Origin: JAFMDF01 sp965222705
GTDB taxonomy: Bacteria > Bacteroidota > Bacteroidia > Chitinophagales > Saprospiraceae
Direction: 5' to 3'
DNA length: 64,000 bases
Assembly: GCA_965222705.1 (NCBI GenBank)
Contig: CBDCUO010000042.1
Coordinates: 24,245 to 88,244 of the forward strand
Shown piece by piece: positions 45,182 to 54,700 of this stretch (positions within the stretch are counted from its first letter, which is position 1; the number at the start of each line of letters is the position of its first letter). The translations under genes and the position numbers were made by a program. Under the pieces are notes generated by a model that worked only from the letters and a program-made list of their open reading frames with translations, did no database searches and had not been told where the DNA came from.

Positions 45182-46444
45182 CTATTCTTTAAACTCGACA
45201 AAGAACGGCCCGTTAATTATCCCTAAGACTTTTCCTTCCAGTTCCTGTCCAACCAACGGAGTGTTTTTTGATTTGGAATAAATGTTTGCTGTTGTGAACA
45301 CCCATTTTTTATCTGGCTGGAAAATGCTTAGGTTGGCAATAGCATTTTCCTCAATTCGAGGGGAGGGAAGTCCCAGTATTTTTCGAGGATTATGGGCCAG
45401 AATTTCAATGATTTTTTCTAATCCAATTTTGTTTTTCAGATGAGTGGTTAATAAAGCAAAGGTCGTTTCCAGACTAATCGTGCCAAAGTCTGCGTGTAGA
45501 AATTCCACCTTTTTGGCTTCTTCTTCCAAAGGGATATGATTGGAATTAATGACATCTATCGTACCGTCTTGAAGCCCCTTCACCAAGGCTTTTACATCGG
45601 AGCTGTCCCTCAAGGGCGGCAATACTTTGTAATTGGGGTCAAATCCCGATAAGGACTCCTGATCATAAATTAAATTCATAATGGCCACAGAGGCAGTTAC
45701 TTGCAGCCCTTTTGCTTTAACTGTTTTAATCAACTTGACCGATTCGGCAGTGGAAATATTATGAACGTGTAGTCGAGAATCTGCATAAGCCAACAAGTCC
45801 AAATCTCGCTTTAGCATCAATACTTCTGCTAAAGCTGGAATCCCTTTCATACCCAAAGAAGTGCTAACCTTTCCTTCGTGCAATTGTCCGTTTTGGGCTA
45901 AAGACTTATCAAAAGGTTGATTAATAATCAGCCCGTTGATACCTTTTGCGTATTCCAATCCTCGTTTCATTAATCCACTTGAAGCGATTGAGTGCATTCC
46001 GTCAGAGAAAGCGACGGCACCTGCCGATTCCATATCGTATAACTCTGCCAAATCTACTCCTTTTGTATGCCTTGATAATGCACCAATGGGGAAAAAGTCA
46101 ACCAGTGCAGAATGATTTTTTAGAAAATTTACTTCTGACTTGGAGTGAATTACCGGAACGGTATTGGGAAAGGGAGCTAGAGCAGTATAGCCTCCGGCGG
46201 CAGCGGCTTTGCTGATTGTTGTCAAGTCCTCCCGATGCTCGAAACCCGGTTCGCCCGTTTGCGCACCTATGTCCAGCCAGCCAGGAGATACGTGCAAATT
46301 TTTTCCCTCGATGAGTTGGGCTTTTTTAGGATTTATTTTTTTTCTAATTGCGCTAAAACGCCCATGCTCAATCAATAAATCCACTTTCTTTCCGTGAAAG
46401 GAGGACTGCGGATCGACCACTTTGGCATTTTTAATGAGGATCAT
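45182..46444 (-). CDS. Dihydroorotase-like protein, probably non-catalytic
   Basis: The 420-aa protein has the amidohydrolase fold of dihydroorotase and the family landmarks VSPGWLD, GEPGFEHREDL, YTALAPFPNT and the C-terminal NPRKILGLPSPRIEENAIAN. The metal-binding motif DxHxH is replaced by DIGAQ (about residue 56), and the TDHAPH motif by SNHIPL (about 299). Two of the essential ligand positions are therefore lost. In some bacteria such inactive versions act as structural partners of aspartate transcarbamoylase. That would suit the pyrimidine pathway, but pyrB is not visible here. The gene is often annotated pyrC; I avoid the symbol. Confidence 0.8.
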   Translation of the reverse strand: MILIKNAKVVDPQSSFHGKKVDLLIEHGRFSAIRKKINPKKAQLIEGKNLHVSPGWLDIGAQTGEPGFEHREDLTTISKAAAAGGYTALAPFPNTVPVIHSKSEVNFLKNHSALVDFFPIGALSRHTKGVDLAELYDMESAGAVAFSDGMHSIASSGLMKRGLEYAKGINGLIINQPFDKSLAQNGQLHEGKVSTSLGMKGIPALAEVLMLKRDLDLLAYADSRLHVHNISTAESVKLIKTVKAKGLQVTASVAIMNLIYDQESLSGFDPNYKVLPPLRDSSDVKALVKGLQDGTIDVINSNHIPLEEEAKKVEFLHADFGTISLETTFALLTTHLKNKIGLEKIIEILAHNPRKILGLPSPRIEENAIANLSIFQPDKKWVFTTANIYSKSKNTPLVGQELEGKVLGIINGPFFVEFKE

Positions 46445-46781
46445 TCAAAAGTCTTCAATCAGTATAAAGAAAATTTAGGCCAAAATAGTAATAATTGAGG
46501 GTTGGGCAAACAATCTACCTTACGGTTTTCCTTTCAATTTTATCAGGAACGAAAATATTTTCCTAACTTCAAGCGCAAAATTCTTTATTTACAGTCGTTT
46601 TAATTTTTAAACTCAAATTTTATGAAAATCATTCTTTTTAAGAAAAACTTCATCTAGTTTTGTTTAAGCTTAGGTTTGCTATGCTTTCTCGTTTTTATAA
46701 AATGATGCATAAATAACCAAATTCGAAAAAACCTCTTCAAACCTTCTCCTCCTATTGTGGTTGAATACGGAAAAATAAAGC
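46445..46781. other. Intergenic region, divergent genes
   Basis: This 337-bp AT-rich region separates the divergent dihydroorotase-like and bshB1 genes and should carry promoters for both. No gene, RNA or strong inverted repeat was seen. Confidence 0.3.
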
Positions 46782-47507
46782 ATGAAAATAGACCTTCTTG
46801 CCATTGGCGTTCATCCTGACGATGTGGAACTGTCTTGTAGTGGGACGCTCTTAGGTCACATTGCTCAGGGCAAGGTGGTAGGTTTGCTGGATCTAACCTC
46901 TGGCGAACTAGGAACCAGAGGAAGTGGCCCGCTTCGCCTAATCGAAGCAGGAGAATCTGCAAAACTAATGGGTGCAGCCTTTCGAAAAAACTTGCACTTA
47001 CCGGATGGCTTTTTTCAGTACTCTAAAGAAAATATTTTAAAAATTATTCCTATTATCCGCGAACACCAGCCAGAAATCGTTCTTGCCAATTCGCTTACAG
47101 ACCGTCATCCCGACCATGGCAGGGCAGCTAAACTGGTAGCCGATGCTTGTTTTTATGCGGGCCTGGTCAAAATAGAAACGCTTGATAGATATGGAAATAT
47201 ACAAGATCGCTGGCGACCAAAGGCACTTTATCACTACATTCAGGATAGAAATTTGAAACCGGACTTTGTGGTGGACATTAGCGACTTTATTGAAAAAAAA
47301 TTTGAACTAATTCTCGCTTTTAAATCCCAATTTTTTATAGCGGAGGAAGTGGATAAAGAATTGAGCACCCCCATTTCCGGAAAGGATTTCCTGGATTTTC
47401 TCAGAGCTAAAGCCCAAACCTATGGCCGACCTGCTGGCTTTGAATATGCAGAAGGATTCAACGTTAATCGAACGATTGGAGTGCGGAGCTTATTTGACTT
47501 AGCATAG
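46782..47507 (+). CDS. bshB1: Bacillithiol biosynthesis deacetylase BshB1
   Basis: The 241-aa zinc enzyme removes the acetyl group from GlcNAc-malate, the second step of bacillithiol synthesis. The zinc motif AIGVHPDDVELSCSG lies near residue 7, and the third ligand is in SLTDRHPDHGRAAKLVADA near 105. The length and PAGFEYAEGF near the end fit BshB1 and not the broader LmbE family. bshA and bshC are not in the window. It is followed by miaB with its own promoter. Confidence 0.93.
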   Translation: MKIDLLAIGVHPDDVELSCSGTLLGHIAQGKVVGLLDLTSGELGTRGSGPLRLIEAGESAKLMGAAFRKNLHLPDGFFQYSKENILKIIPIIREHQPEIVLANSLTDRHPDHGRAAKLVADACFYAGLVKIETLDRYGNIQDRWRPKALYHYIQDRNLKPDFVVDISDFIEKKFELILAFKSQFFIAEEVDKELSTPISGKDFLDFLRAKAQTYGRPAGFEYAEGFNVNRTIGVRSLFDLA

Positions 47508-47551
47508 TTATCTTTTCCTGCCATTTTGTCACCTTTACGAATAAAAATTGC

Positions 47552-47559
47552 TATCTTTG
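47552..47559 (+). promoter_or_regulatory. Candidate -7 promoter box of miaB
   Basis: TATCTTTG matches the Bacteroidota -7 consensus TAnnTTTG. A TTTTG (47524-47528) lies 23 bp upstream, slightly further than the usual spacing for the -33 box. The leader contains a small hairpin (47565-47582: CCGTTTCA pairing with TGAAACGG). Confidence 0.5.
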
Positions 47560-47612
47560 CAGGCCCGTTTCAACTGAAACGGCTCCGTTTTTATTCGAAA
47601 TAAATAGAGTCA

Positions 47613-49043
47613 ATGTACAACAACAACCCAACCCTGGAAGGACTTGAAAAAAAGATAGACGAAACAAAGCAGGGAGAAATTTTTTATAAAGAGAAAACCT
47701 TTCCAAGCCGGAAAAAATTCTATATCGAAAGCTATGGCTGTCAAATGAATTTTAGCGATAGCGAGATTGTGGCATCTATTCTAGCAAAAGCGGGGTATAG
47801 TCCTACCCGAAGCATGGAGGAGTCGGATTTAATACTGGTCAATACCTGCTCGATTCGGGAAAAGGCAGAGGCCACGGTCCGCCAACGATTGCGTATTTTT
47901 AATAAAGTAAAAGAAAGCCGTCCCGGGATGCTAGTAGGGGTATTGGGTTGTATGGCGGAGCGGCTGAAAGACCAATTTTTGGAAGAGGAAAAGCTGGTAG
48001 ATTTAGTCGTGGGCCCCGATGCTTACCGAGACCTGCCCAACTTGGTCGCCGGCGCAGAAGACGGCGAAAAGGGGATCAATGTCTTCCTTTCCAGGGAAGA
48101 AACCTACGCAGACATTAGTCCGATGCGATTAGACTCTAACGGCGTTGCGGCCTTTATCTCTATTATGCGGGGCTGCGACAACATGTGTTCTTTTTGCGTA
48201 GTGCCTTTTACTAGAGGCCGAGAGCGCAGCCGCAATGCTTTTAGCATCGTAGCAGAAGCTGCAGATGTTTTTGATAGAGGCTATCGGGAAGTAACGCTTT
48301 TAGGCCAAAACGTGGACTCATATAAATGGGAAAACCCTGAGACAAAAGAATCCGTTTCCTTTGCAGATTTATTAATTATGGTGGCAAAAGTGCATCCCGA
48401 TTTAAGGGTGCGATTTTCTACTTCTCATCCAAAAGATATTACAGATGAGGTGTTGTATGCCATTCGGGACTATAAAAATATCTGCAAATATATCCACCTG
48501 CCCGTTCAGTCTGGCAACAGTCGAATATTGAAACTAATGAATCGAACCTATGACCGATCCTGGTATGAAAACAAAGTCAATCGAATCTATGAAATTATCC
48601 CAGATTGTGCAATTTCTTCTGACATAATTGCAGGTTTTTGCAGCGAAACGGAGGAAGAACATCAAGACTCGCTCGATGTAATTGAATTCGCTAATTATAG
48701 TATGTCCTATATGTTTTTCTACTCTCAACGACCGGGAACGCTAGCTGCTCGCAAGTACGAAGATGACATTCCATTAGATATAAAAAAACGCCGACTGTCC
48801 GAAATTATTAAAGCCCAAAACAAAGTGTCCTTGTCGCATAATCAAAAGGACATTGGCAAAATCTTTAAAGTGTTAATTGAAGGGGACTCCAAAAAATCAG
48901 ATAAGGATTTTAAGGGTAGAAATTCGCAAAATAAAATGCTTGTTTTTCCTAAAAAAGCAGGATTAAATCCAGGTGATTATGTACGGGTTAAAGTTAGAGA
49001 AGCAAATAGTGCTACCTTAAAAGGGATCATTATAAATAAATGA
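47613..49043 (+). CDS. miaB: tRNA methylthiotransferase MiaB
   Basis: The 476-aa radical SAM enzyme adds the methylthio group to i6A37 in tRNA. The N-terminal cluster domain shows YGCQMNFSDSEIV, NTCSIREKAE and VLGCMAERLKD. The radical SAM motif is RGCDNMCSFCVVPFTRGRER (CxxxCxxC) near 193. A C-terminal TRAM domain ends at 49043. The length is normal. It is followed 7 bp later by a sigma-54 activator gene and then lptE. Confidence 0.96.
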   Translation: MYNNNPTLEGLEKKIDETKQGEIFYKEKTFPSRKKFYIESYGCQMNFSDSEIVASILAKAGYSPTRSMEESDLILVNTCSIREKAEATVRQRLRIFNKVKESRPGMLVGVLGCMAERLKDQFLEEEKLVDLVVGPDAYRDLPNLVAGAEDGEKGINVFLSREETYADISPMRLDSNGVAAFISIMRGCDNMCSFCVVPFTRGRERSRNAFSIVAEAADVFDRGYREVTLLGQNVDSYKWENPETKESVSFADLLIMVAKVHPDLRVRFSTSHPKDITDEVLYAIRDYKNICKYIHLPVQSGNSRILKLMNRTYDRSWYENKVNRIYEIIPDCAISSDIIAGFCSETEEEHQDSLDVIEFANYSMSYMFFYSQRPGTLAARKYEDDIPLDIKKRRLSEIIKAQNKVSLSHNQKDIGKIFKVLIEGDSKKSDKDFKGRNSQNKMLVFPKKAGLNPGDYVRVKVREANSATLKGIIINK

Positions 49044-49050
49044 AAACTAC

Positions 49051-50334
49051 ATGAACTTACAATCTATCAAACAACGCTACGGCATTATCGGAAACTCGGA
49101 AGGGCTCAATCGGGCTTTGGGAACCGCCGTCAGAGTTGCCCCAACGGATTTAACTGCATTGATTACGGGAGAAAGTGGAGTGGGAAAAGAAGTTTTTTCC
49201 AGAATCATCCACAATCTTAGCCCTCGAAAACACGAAAAATTTATCGCAGTCAACTGTGGAGCGATTCCCGAAGGAACGATTAATTCCGAGCTTTTTGGGC
49301 ACGAAAAAGGAGCATTCACCGGAGCGAGTGGGGAGCGAAAAGGCTATTTTGAAACCTATAACAAAGGCACGATTTTTCTGGATGAAGTCGGGGAAATGCC
49401 TTTAGAAACGCAATCCTTTCTATTGAGGGTTTTGGAGTCGGGAGAGTTTATTCGAGTTGGTTCCTCCAAGACCTTGACGACGGATGTTCGAGTGATTGCG
49501 GCTACCAATGTCAACCTGAAAGAACGCATCAAGCGGGGTAAGTTTAGAGAAGATTTATATTATCGACTAAATACCGTCTCGATTAATGTGCCGCCCTTGC
49601 GCGAAAGGCGGGAAGATATTTTCTTTTTATTTAGGAAATTTGCAGTTGATTTTGGTGAAAAATACCGCACTTCGCCCATTCAAATAGACGAAAGGGCTCG
49701 ATTGATTATCGAAAATTATGGTTGGCCGGGAAACATCCGAGAGCTAAAAAATGTGGCAGAACAATTATCCGTTATATCTGAAGAAAAACTCATTACCGCC
49801 GAAGACCTCGTTGACTTTATGCCTCACCTTTTAAACCGAAACCTCCCTACTATATCTTCTTCTGGCAACGGCAATTCAGGAAGTGGTATGGAGGAACGGG
49901 AAATCTTGTACAAACTCCTTTTTGAAATGAAAAAGGATTTGAATGACCTGAAAAGTTTGGTTTTTGAACTAGTGAATACCAATAATTTGCGATTGCCTGA
50001 TATGTCTGCTTATCGGCAACTAACTGCTGCCAAGCCGCCTGATGCTCCTGCCACAGCAGGCACTTCCTACGGAGATTATTCTTTGGAAAATGCTGAAAAT
50101 CAATTGCTTGACGATAGCTTGAGCCGCCCTATTCTGATAGACCACTCCAAAACTGGAAATGGATACGATAGCATGGAAGTAGTAGAAGAAACCCTAAGTC
50201 TGGCAGAAAATGAAAAACAACTCATCAAAAAAGCCCTCAAAAAACACAATAATCGCCGGAAGGATGCCGCCGAAGAACTGGGTATATCAGAAAGGACACT
50301 CTATCGAAAAATTAAAGAGTATGATTTGTCTTAA
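49051..50334 (+). CDS. Sigma-54-interacting transcriptional activator
   Basis: The 427-aa protein has an AAA+ domain that acts on sigma-54 RNA polymerase. Walker A is ITGESGVGKEVFSRI near residue 38, the sigma-54 contact loop is EKGAFTGASGERKGYFE near 88, and Walker B is TIFLDEVGEMP. The arginine finger is in FREDLYYRLNTVSINVPPLR. A Fis-type helix-turn-helix ends the protein (NNRRKDAAEELGISERTLYR). It has no receiver domain, so control is probably by the variable region at 260-380 or by level. Its stop overlaps the lptE start. The cluster with miaB and lptE is a plausible operon. Confidence 0.92.
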   Translation: MNLQSIKQRYGIIGNSEGLNRALGTAVRVAPTDLTALITGESGVGKEVFSRIIHNLSPRKHEKFIAVNCGAIPEGTINSELFGHEKGAFTGASGERKGYFETYNKGTIFLDEVGEMPLETQSFLLRVLESGEFIRVGSSKTLTTDVRVIAATNVNLKERIKRGKFREDLYYRLNTVSINVPPLRERREDIFFLFRKFAVDFGEKYRTSPIQIDERARLIIENYGWPGNIRELKNVAEQLSVISEEKLITAEDLVDFMPHLLNRNLPTISSSGNGNSGSGMEEREILYKLLFEMKKDLNDLKSLVFELVNTNNLRLPDMSAYRQLTAAKPPDAPATAGTSYGDYSLENAENQLLDDSLSRPILIDHSKTGNGYDSMEVVEETLSLAENEKQLIKKALKKHNNRRKDAAEELGISERTLYRKIKEYDLS

Positions 50335-50848
50335 TAAGGTTTGGAGGACAATCCCGCTCGCATTTTTAGCATTATCGAGCTACTACTTGACGAGTTGTTA
50401 TTCTTTCAAAAGTGCGGGTATTCCCCCTGAAATGGAAACATTTTACGTAGAAGAGTTTGATAATACTTCTGCCAATGTGGTGCCAACATTGGCAACGGAC
50501 TTTACTCAAAAATTAATTGATCAAATTCGCAATGAATCCCGTTTGACGCGGACCGAGTATGAGCCACACGTTGAGTTTAGCGGTGCGATTACCGCATTTC
50601 GGGTTACTTCGGTCGCTCCAGAAGAAGGGGCTACTACGGCTTTTAACCGATTGGAAATTGTCGTAAGTGTAAATTTTAAAAATAATATTACAGCAGACGA
50701 GCAGAAAAAGGAGTGGAGACAAAGTTTTAGCTTTTTTGAAGACTACGCCAGCGATACCAACCTATTGGACATTCAAGATAGCTTAATCGAAAATATTACC
50801 GACCAAATCGTAGAGGATATTTTTAATAAAGCCTTTTCTGATTGGTAA
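50321..50848 (+). CDS. lptE: LptE-family lipoprotein
   Basis: The protein is an outer-membrane lipoprotein component of lipopolysaccharide transport. I choose the ATG at 50321 (MICLNKVWRTIPLAFLALSS), which gives a signal peptide with lipobox YLTSC and about 175 aa. A longer frame from 50210 would overlap the activator gene by 125 bp. The body has the LptE-like pattern (SFKSAGIPPEMETFYVEEFD, TLATDFTQKLIDQIRNESRL and IVEDIFNKAF). The start overlaps the sigma-54 activator by 14 bp. Confidence 0.88.
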   Translation: MICLNKVWRTIPLAFLALSSYYLTSCYSFKSAGIPPEMETFYVEEFDNTSANVVPTLATDFTQKLIDQIRNESRLTRTEYEPHVEFSGAITAFRVTSVAPEEGATTAFNRLEIVVSVNFKNNITADEQKKEWRQSFSFFEDYASDTNLLDIQDSLIENITDQIVEDIFNKAFSDW

Positions 50849-50870
50849 CTGACCGCCAATTAATCCTACT

Positions 50871-51248
50871 CTATGGGGCAGCGTAGGGCCCTTTTCGATA
50901 AAACCTTAACAAACAATCCTTCATTTTTTCATTATAAATGCAAAGGGTCAAGGTGCGTTTTTGCCGTCCGTCCAGCGGAAAAAGGATTTTTATCGGAAAG
51001 TGGACATAGCCATTGTCTTCGAACAGTAAAATTTGCTTATTGCGCGTTCGCCAACGAAATAAACTCAACGCTGCCGTTGTTTTCGGAATAGGGACAGCTC
51101 CATAACCTTCCTCTGCCAAAAAAGATTTGAGCATGTCGTAGCTATGCGCCAAGCTCGTACCGGAAAAAACGGTTTTGTATTCCCAGCCGTCACTTTGGCC
51201 ACCAATATACTCCGAACCCGCCGGAGGAAACTTATCTCTTAATGCCAT
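50871..51248 (-). CDS. Uncharacterised 125-aa protein
   Basis: This compact protein has no signal peptide or membrane helix and no family that I recognise. Parts such as SDGWEYKTVFSGTSLAHSYD, YGAVPIPKTTAALSLFRWR and ILLFEDNGYVHFPIKI show a mixed alpha/beta pattern. It converges on lptE with 22 bp between stops. The start at 51248 is the first ATG and fits, with ordinary codon use. I cannot say what it does. Confidence 0.6.
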   Translation of the reverse strand: MALRDKFPPAGSEYIGGQSDGWEYKTVFSGTSLAHSYDMLKSFLAEEGYGAVPIPKTTAALSLFRWRTRNKQILLFEDNGYVHFPIKILFPLDGRQKRTLTLCIYNEKMKDCLLRFYRKGPYAAP

Positions 51249-51330
51249 AGACGAAATTCAGTCTATTAATTTCAATGCCTTGAACTATCTAGTGGTTCAA
51301 GACAGCAGTATTTGACAGTTTAATAATTGC

Positions 51331-51400
51331 TCTTTTTCGCCTACTCTTCGTTAGAAAATTAGGCTTAATAGCTCTACGGCTATTACCCTAATTTTCTGGC
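51331..51400. repeat. Dispersed hairpin repeat, copy 2
   Basis: AGAAAATTAGG and TAATAGC (51353-51372) pair with GCTATTA and CCTAATTTTCT (51379-51397), leaving a short TCTACG loop and a small bulge. The left flank CGCCTACTCTTCGTT and loop ATAGCTCTACGGCTAT match copy 1 at 1369-1440, whose stem sequence differs. Confidence 0.55.
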
Positions 51401-51638
51401 TTGATTAGACAAAAAATAACTGCTTCAAAACTATCAACTACTTTTGCCTTGACCACTAGCAAAATTACTAATTCTATCCAGGAATAAAATCGAAACAGAA
51501 AGCAAATTTTTTGTTGCTGATCTTCCCGCTAAAAGCACTTTCTACTAATTTGCAAAAAAGACAGCAGAAACCCCTATTTTTAGGTTTTGTATAGGTAGTG
51601 TGGCAGAATGAATGATGAACCAATATAGGTGGGTGGGC
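51401..51638. other. Intergenic region without visible gene
   Basis: This is the middle of the 500-bp gap between the 125-aa protein gene and the helicase gene. I see no convincing gene, tRNA or strong repeat. Confidence 0.3.
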
Positions 51639-51712
51639 GTCAAAATTTTGTTCGACGGAGGAGTTAATTTTGACTAGATTTTTGGTTACTTTTCATCAAT
51701 TGGAAAAGTAAC
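51639..51712. promoter_or_regulatory. Two adjacent hairpins upstream of the helicase gene
   Basis: GTCAAAATT (51639-51647) pairs with AATTTTGAC (51666-51674). GTTACTTTTC (51685-51694) pairs with GAAAAGTAAC (51703-51712). Both stems are perfect and lie 70-145 bp upstream of the helicase start. They could be operators, RNA leader structures or a terminator of nothing obvious; no T-tract follows. Confidence 0.45.
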
Positions 51713-51781
51713 AATGTTATAATTTGAATCCTATTTATTATCATCATTCATTTGACAACACCACCTTTGTATAAAACCATT

Positions 51782-54700
51782 ATGGAAGAAAAGGGGAAAA
51801 AACAATATAATGAGCAGTTTCTCAAAGAGCTAAAACGACTCAATGAGCAGCAGCGCGAGGCGGTGGAACAAATTGAAGGACCCGTTTTGGTCCTCGCTGG
51901 TCCGGGAACGGGGAAAACGCATGTCCTTTCTGCCAGGATTGGGCGCATTTTAATGGAAACGGATGCGCAGCCTTATAATATTCTCTGCCTAACCTTTACA
52001 GATGCCGGCGCACACGCCATGCGGGAGCGTTTGTTACAATTCATTGGACCTGAAGCACATAGAGTGCATATTTTTACTTTTCATTCCTTTTGCAATAAAG
52101 TTATTCAAGAAAACCTTGAGCTGTTTGGCATTCAAAAACTGGAGCCTTTAAGCGAGTTGGAGCGAGTCGAAATTATCCGTCAGATGATTGATGATTTGCC
52201 TTTAGATCATCCGCTAAAAAGGGGGCGGCGGGATATTTATTTTTATGAAAAGCATCTACATCGGCTTTTCCAACTAATGAAAAAAGAAAATTGGCAGGCA
52301 AGTTTTATACATCAACGAATTGAGGCTTATTTAAAAGAATTGCCTTATCGAACAGACTATATTTATAAAAGAAATGCCGGCCCTTACAAAAAAGGCACGC
52401 TCAAAGAGGGAAAACTACAACTGGAACGGGAAAAAATGGAGCGACTGTGGGTCGCAGCCGAACTATTTGAAACCTATACTCGTTTGCTGCGAAAATATCG
52501 CCGTTATGATTATGAAGATATGCTGCTATGGGTGATTAAGGAGTTTGGCCGCTATACCAAATTATTGCGTTTTTATCAGGAACAATATCTGTATGTACTG
52601 GCGGATGAATTTCAGGATACTAGCGGCGCACAAAACACAATTTTGCAACAGCTAACAGCTTATTGGGATACGCCGAATATCTTTATCGTCGGGGATGACG
52701 ACCAATCCATTTATGAATTTCAGGGAGCCAGGCTAAAAAATTTATTGGATTTTTATCATCAATACCAAGCGCATCTAAAACTGATCTTTCTAATTCGCAA
52801 TTATCGCTCCTCTCAACCCATTCTAGACCTGGCAAAAGTGCTCATTGCTCATAATGAAAAGCGCATTTCGCGCCAATTATCTGTTGATAAAAATATCCGG
52901 GCATATCATCCGCAGTTTGTCAAGACAGAAATCCTGCCCAAAATCATTACCTACCCCAACCAACTACAGGAAGAAACGGCGATTTTATTGGAAATCAAGC
53001 GATTGCGAAAAAAAGGTGTGCCTCTGGAAGATATGGCAGTCATTTATGCGCGACATCGGCAGGCTAGAAACCTAATAGAACTATTGGAAAAACAAGACGT
53101 TCCATACCAGACAAAGCGCAGCGTCAATATTCTGGATTTGCCGGTTGTTCAAAACTTGCGCTTATTGTTGAAGTATATCAAGCTGGAATACAAGCGTTTG
53201 TATAGCGGGGAGTATTTACTTTTTCAACTTTTGCATTTTGATTTTTTGGAAATAGAACCGGAAGATATTGTTTTCCTAAGCCAATATATGGCGGGCCATT
53301 ATGATTTGAAATGGCGACAATGCCTTTCGGATGAAAAATTATTAGAAACCTTTGGTTTAAAAAATAAACCAGCCATTTCCAGATTTGCCAAATTAATAAA
53401 TGAAATCACGCACGCATACCGCAATTTGCCCTTGAATGTACTAATAGAGCGATTGGTCAACCGGAGTGGCTTGCTGAAATATTTGCTAAATCAGCCCAAT
53501 AAATCCTGGCATTTACAAGTCCTTTCGACCTGGATGAATTTTGTTCGGGTAGAAGTGGACCGAAAGCCCCGCATGAAACTGGATGGCTTGTTGGAAGTCC
53601 TTCAAAAAATGGATGATAATTATTTGACCATTGGGGTTCAAAAGACAGAACAAATACAAACAGGAGTACATTTTGTCACCGCCCATAGCTCCAAAGGGCT
53701 AGAATTTCGCTGTGTGTTTATCATCGGTGCAGTCAAGGACCATTGGGAACCAGGTAAAGCGGCTCCCTATCAATTCAAGCTGCCCGATACCATTACTTAC
53801 TCAGGGGAGGAGGATGCACTGGAGGCGCGCCGCCGATTATTTTATGTGGCGATTACCAGAGCGAAAGAGCATTTGTACATTTCTTATGCTAAAAAAAATA
53901 ATGCGGGCAAATTTTTACAACGAACCCAATTTATTGACGAAATCCTATCAAAGTATTCCATTGAAATCAAAGAAAAAACTGTTGGACAAACGCAGTTGCT
54001 GAACACCTACGAAACCTTACTTTCTGAAAATGAGCAGCCCGAAATAATCCCCTTGGAAAAAGAGACAATAGCCACCTTGTTACAGGACTTCAAAATGAGT
54101 ATTTCTGCACTCAATACCTACCTTCGATGCCCGTTGAGTTTTTACTATGAAAAGGTGTTGAAAGTGCCGACACTTACTTCTGAAGCGGCGGCTTATGGCA
54201 CGGCGATACACTATGCCCTCATGGTTTTATTCCAAAAAATGCAGCGTTCCAAGTCCAAAAAGTTTCCCCCTTTAAAATATTTTTTGGGCTATTTTAGTCG
54301 AGAAATGAAGCGACATAGCGGTTATTTTACACCAAAAGAGTTAGATAGACGCTTGGAGTTAGGGAAGGCGAACTTAAGCAATATTTATAACAATTATCTA
54401 CCAGGCTGGACAAAAAACACCCTCGCCGAATATCCCATTAAAAGTGCGGTATTTGGGGAGATCCCCTTGACGGGAACGATTGATAAGGTGGAATTATTGA
54501 AAGATCAGGCCAATATCGTAGATTATAAAACAGGCAGCCATCATCCAGCAAAAGTAGCCCGCCCCAGTTCTTCCAACCCCTATGGGGGTATTTACTGGCG
54601 ACAACTCGTTTTTTATAAAATTCTTTTTGAAAGCTATCGCGCCACTAACCCAAAAGTGCAAGGCGGCGAAATTTTCTATGTTGACCCTGATCCTTCTGGC

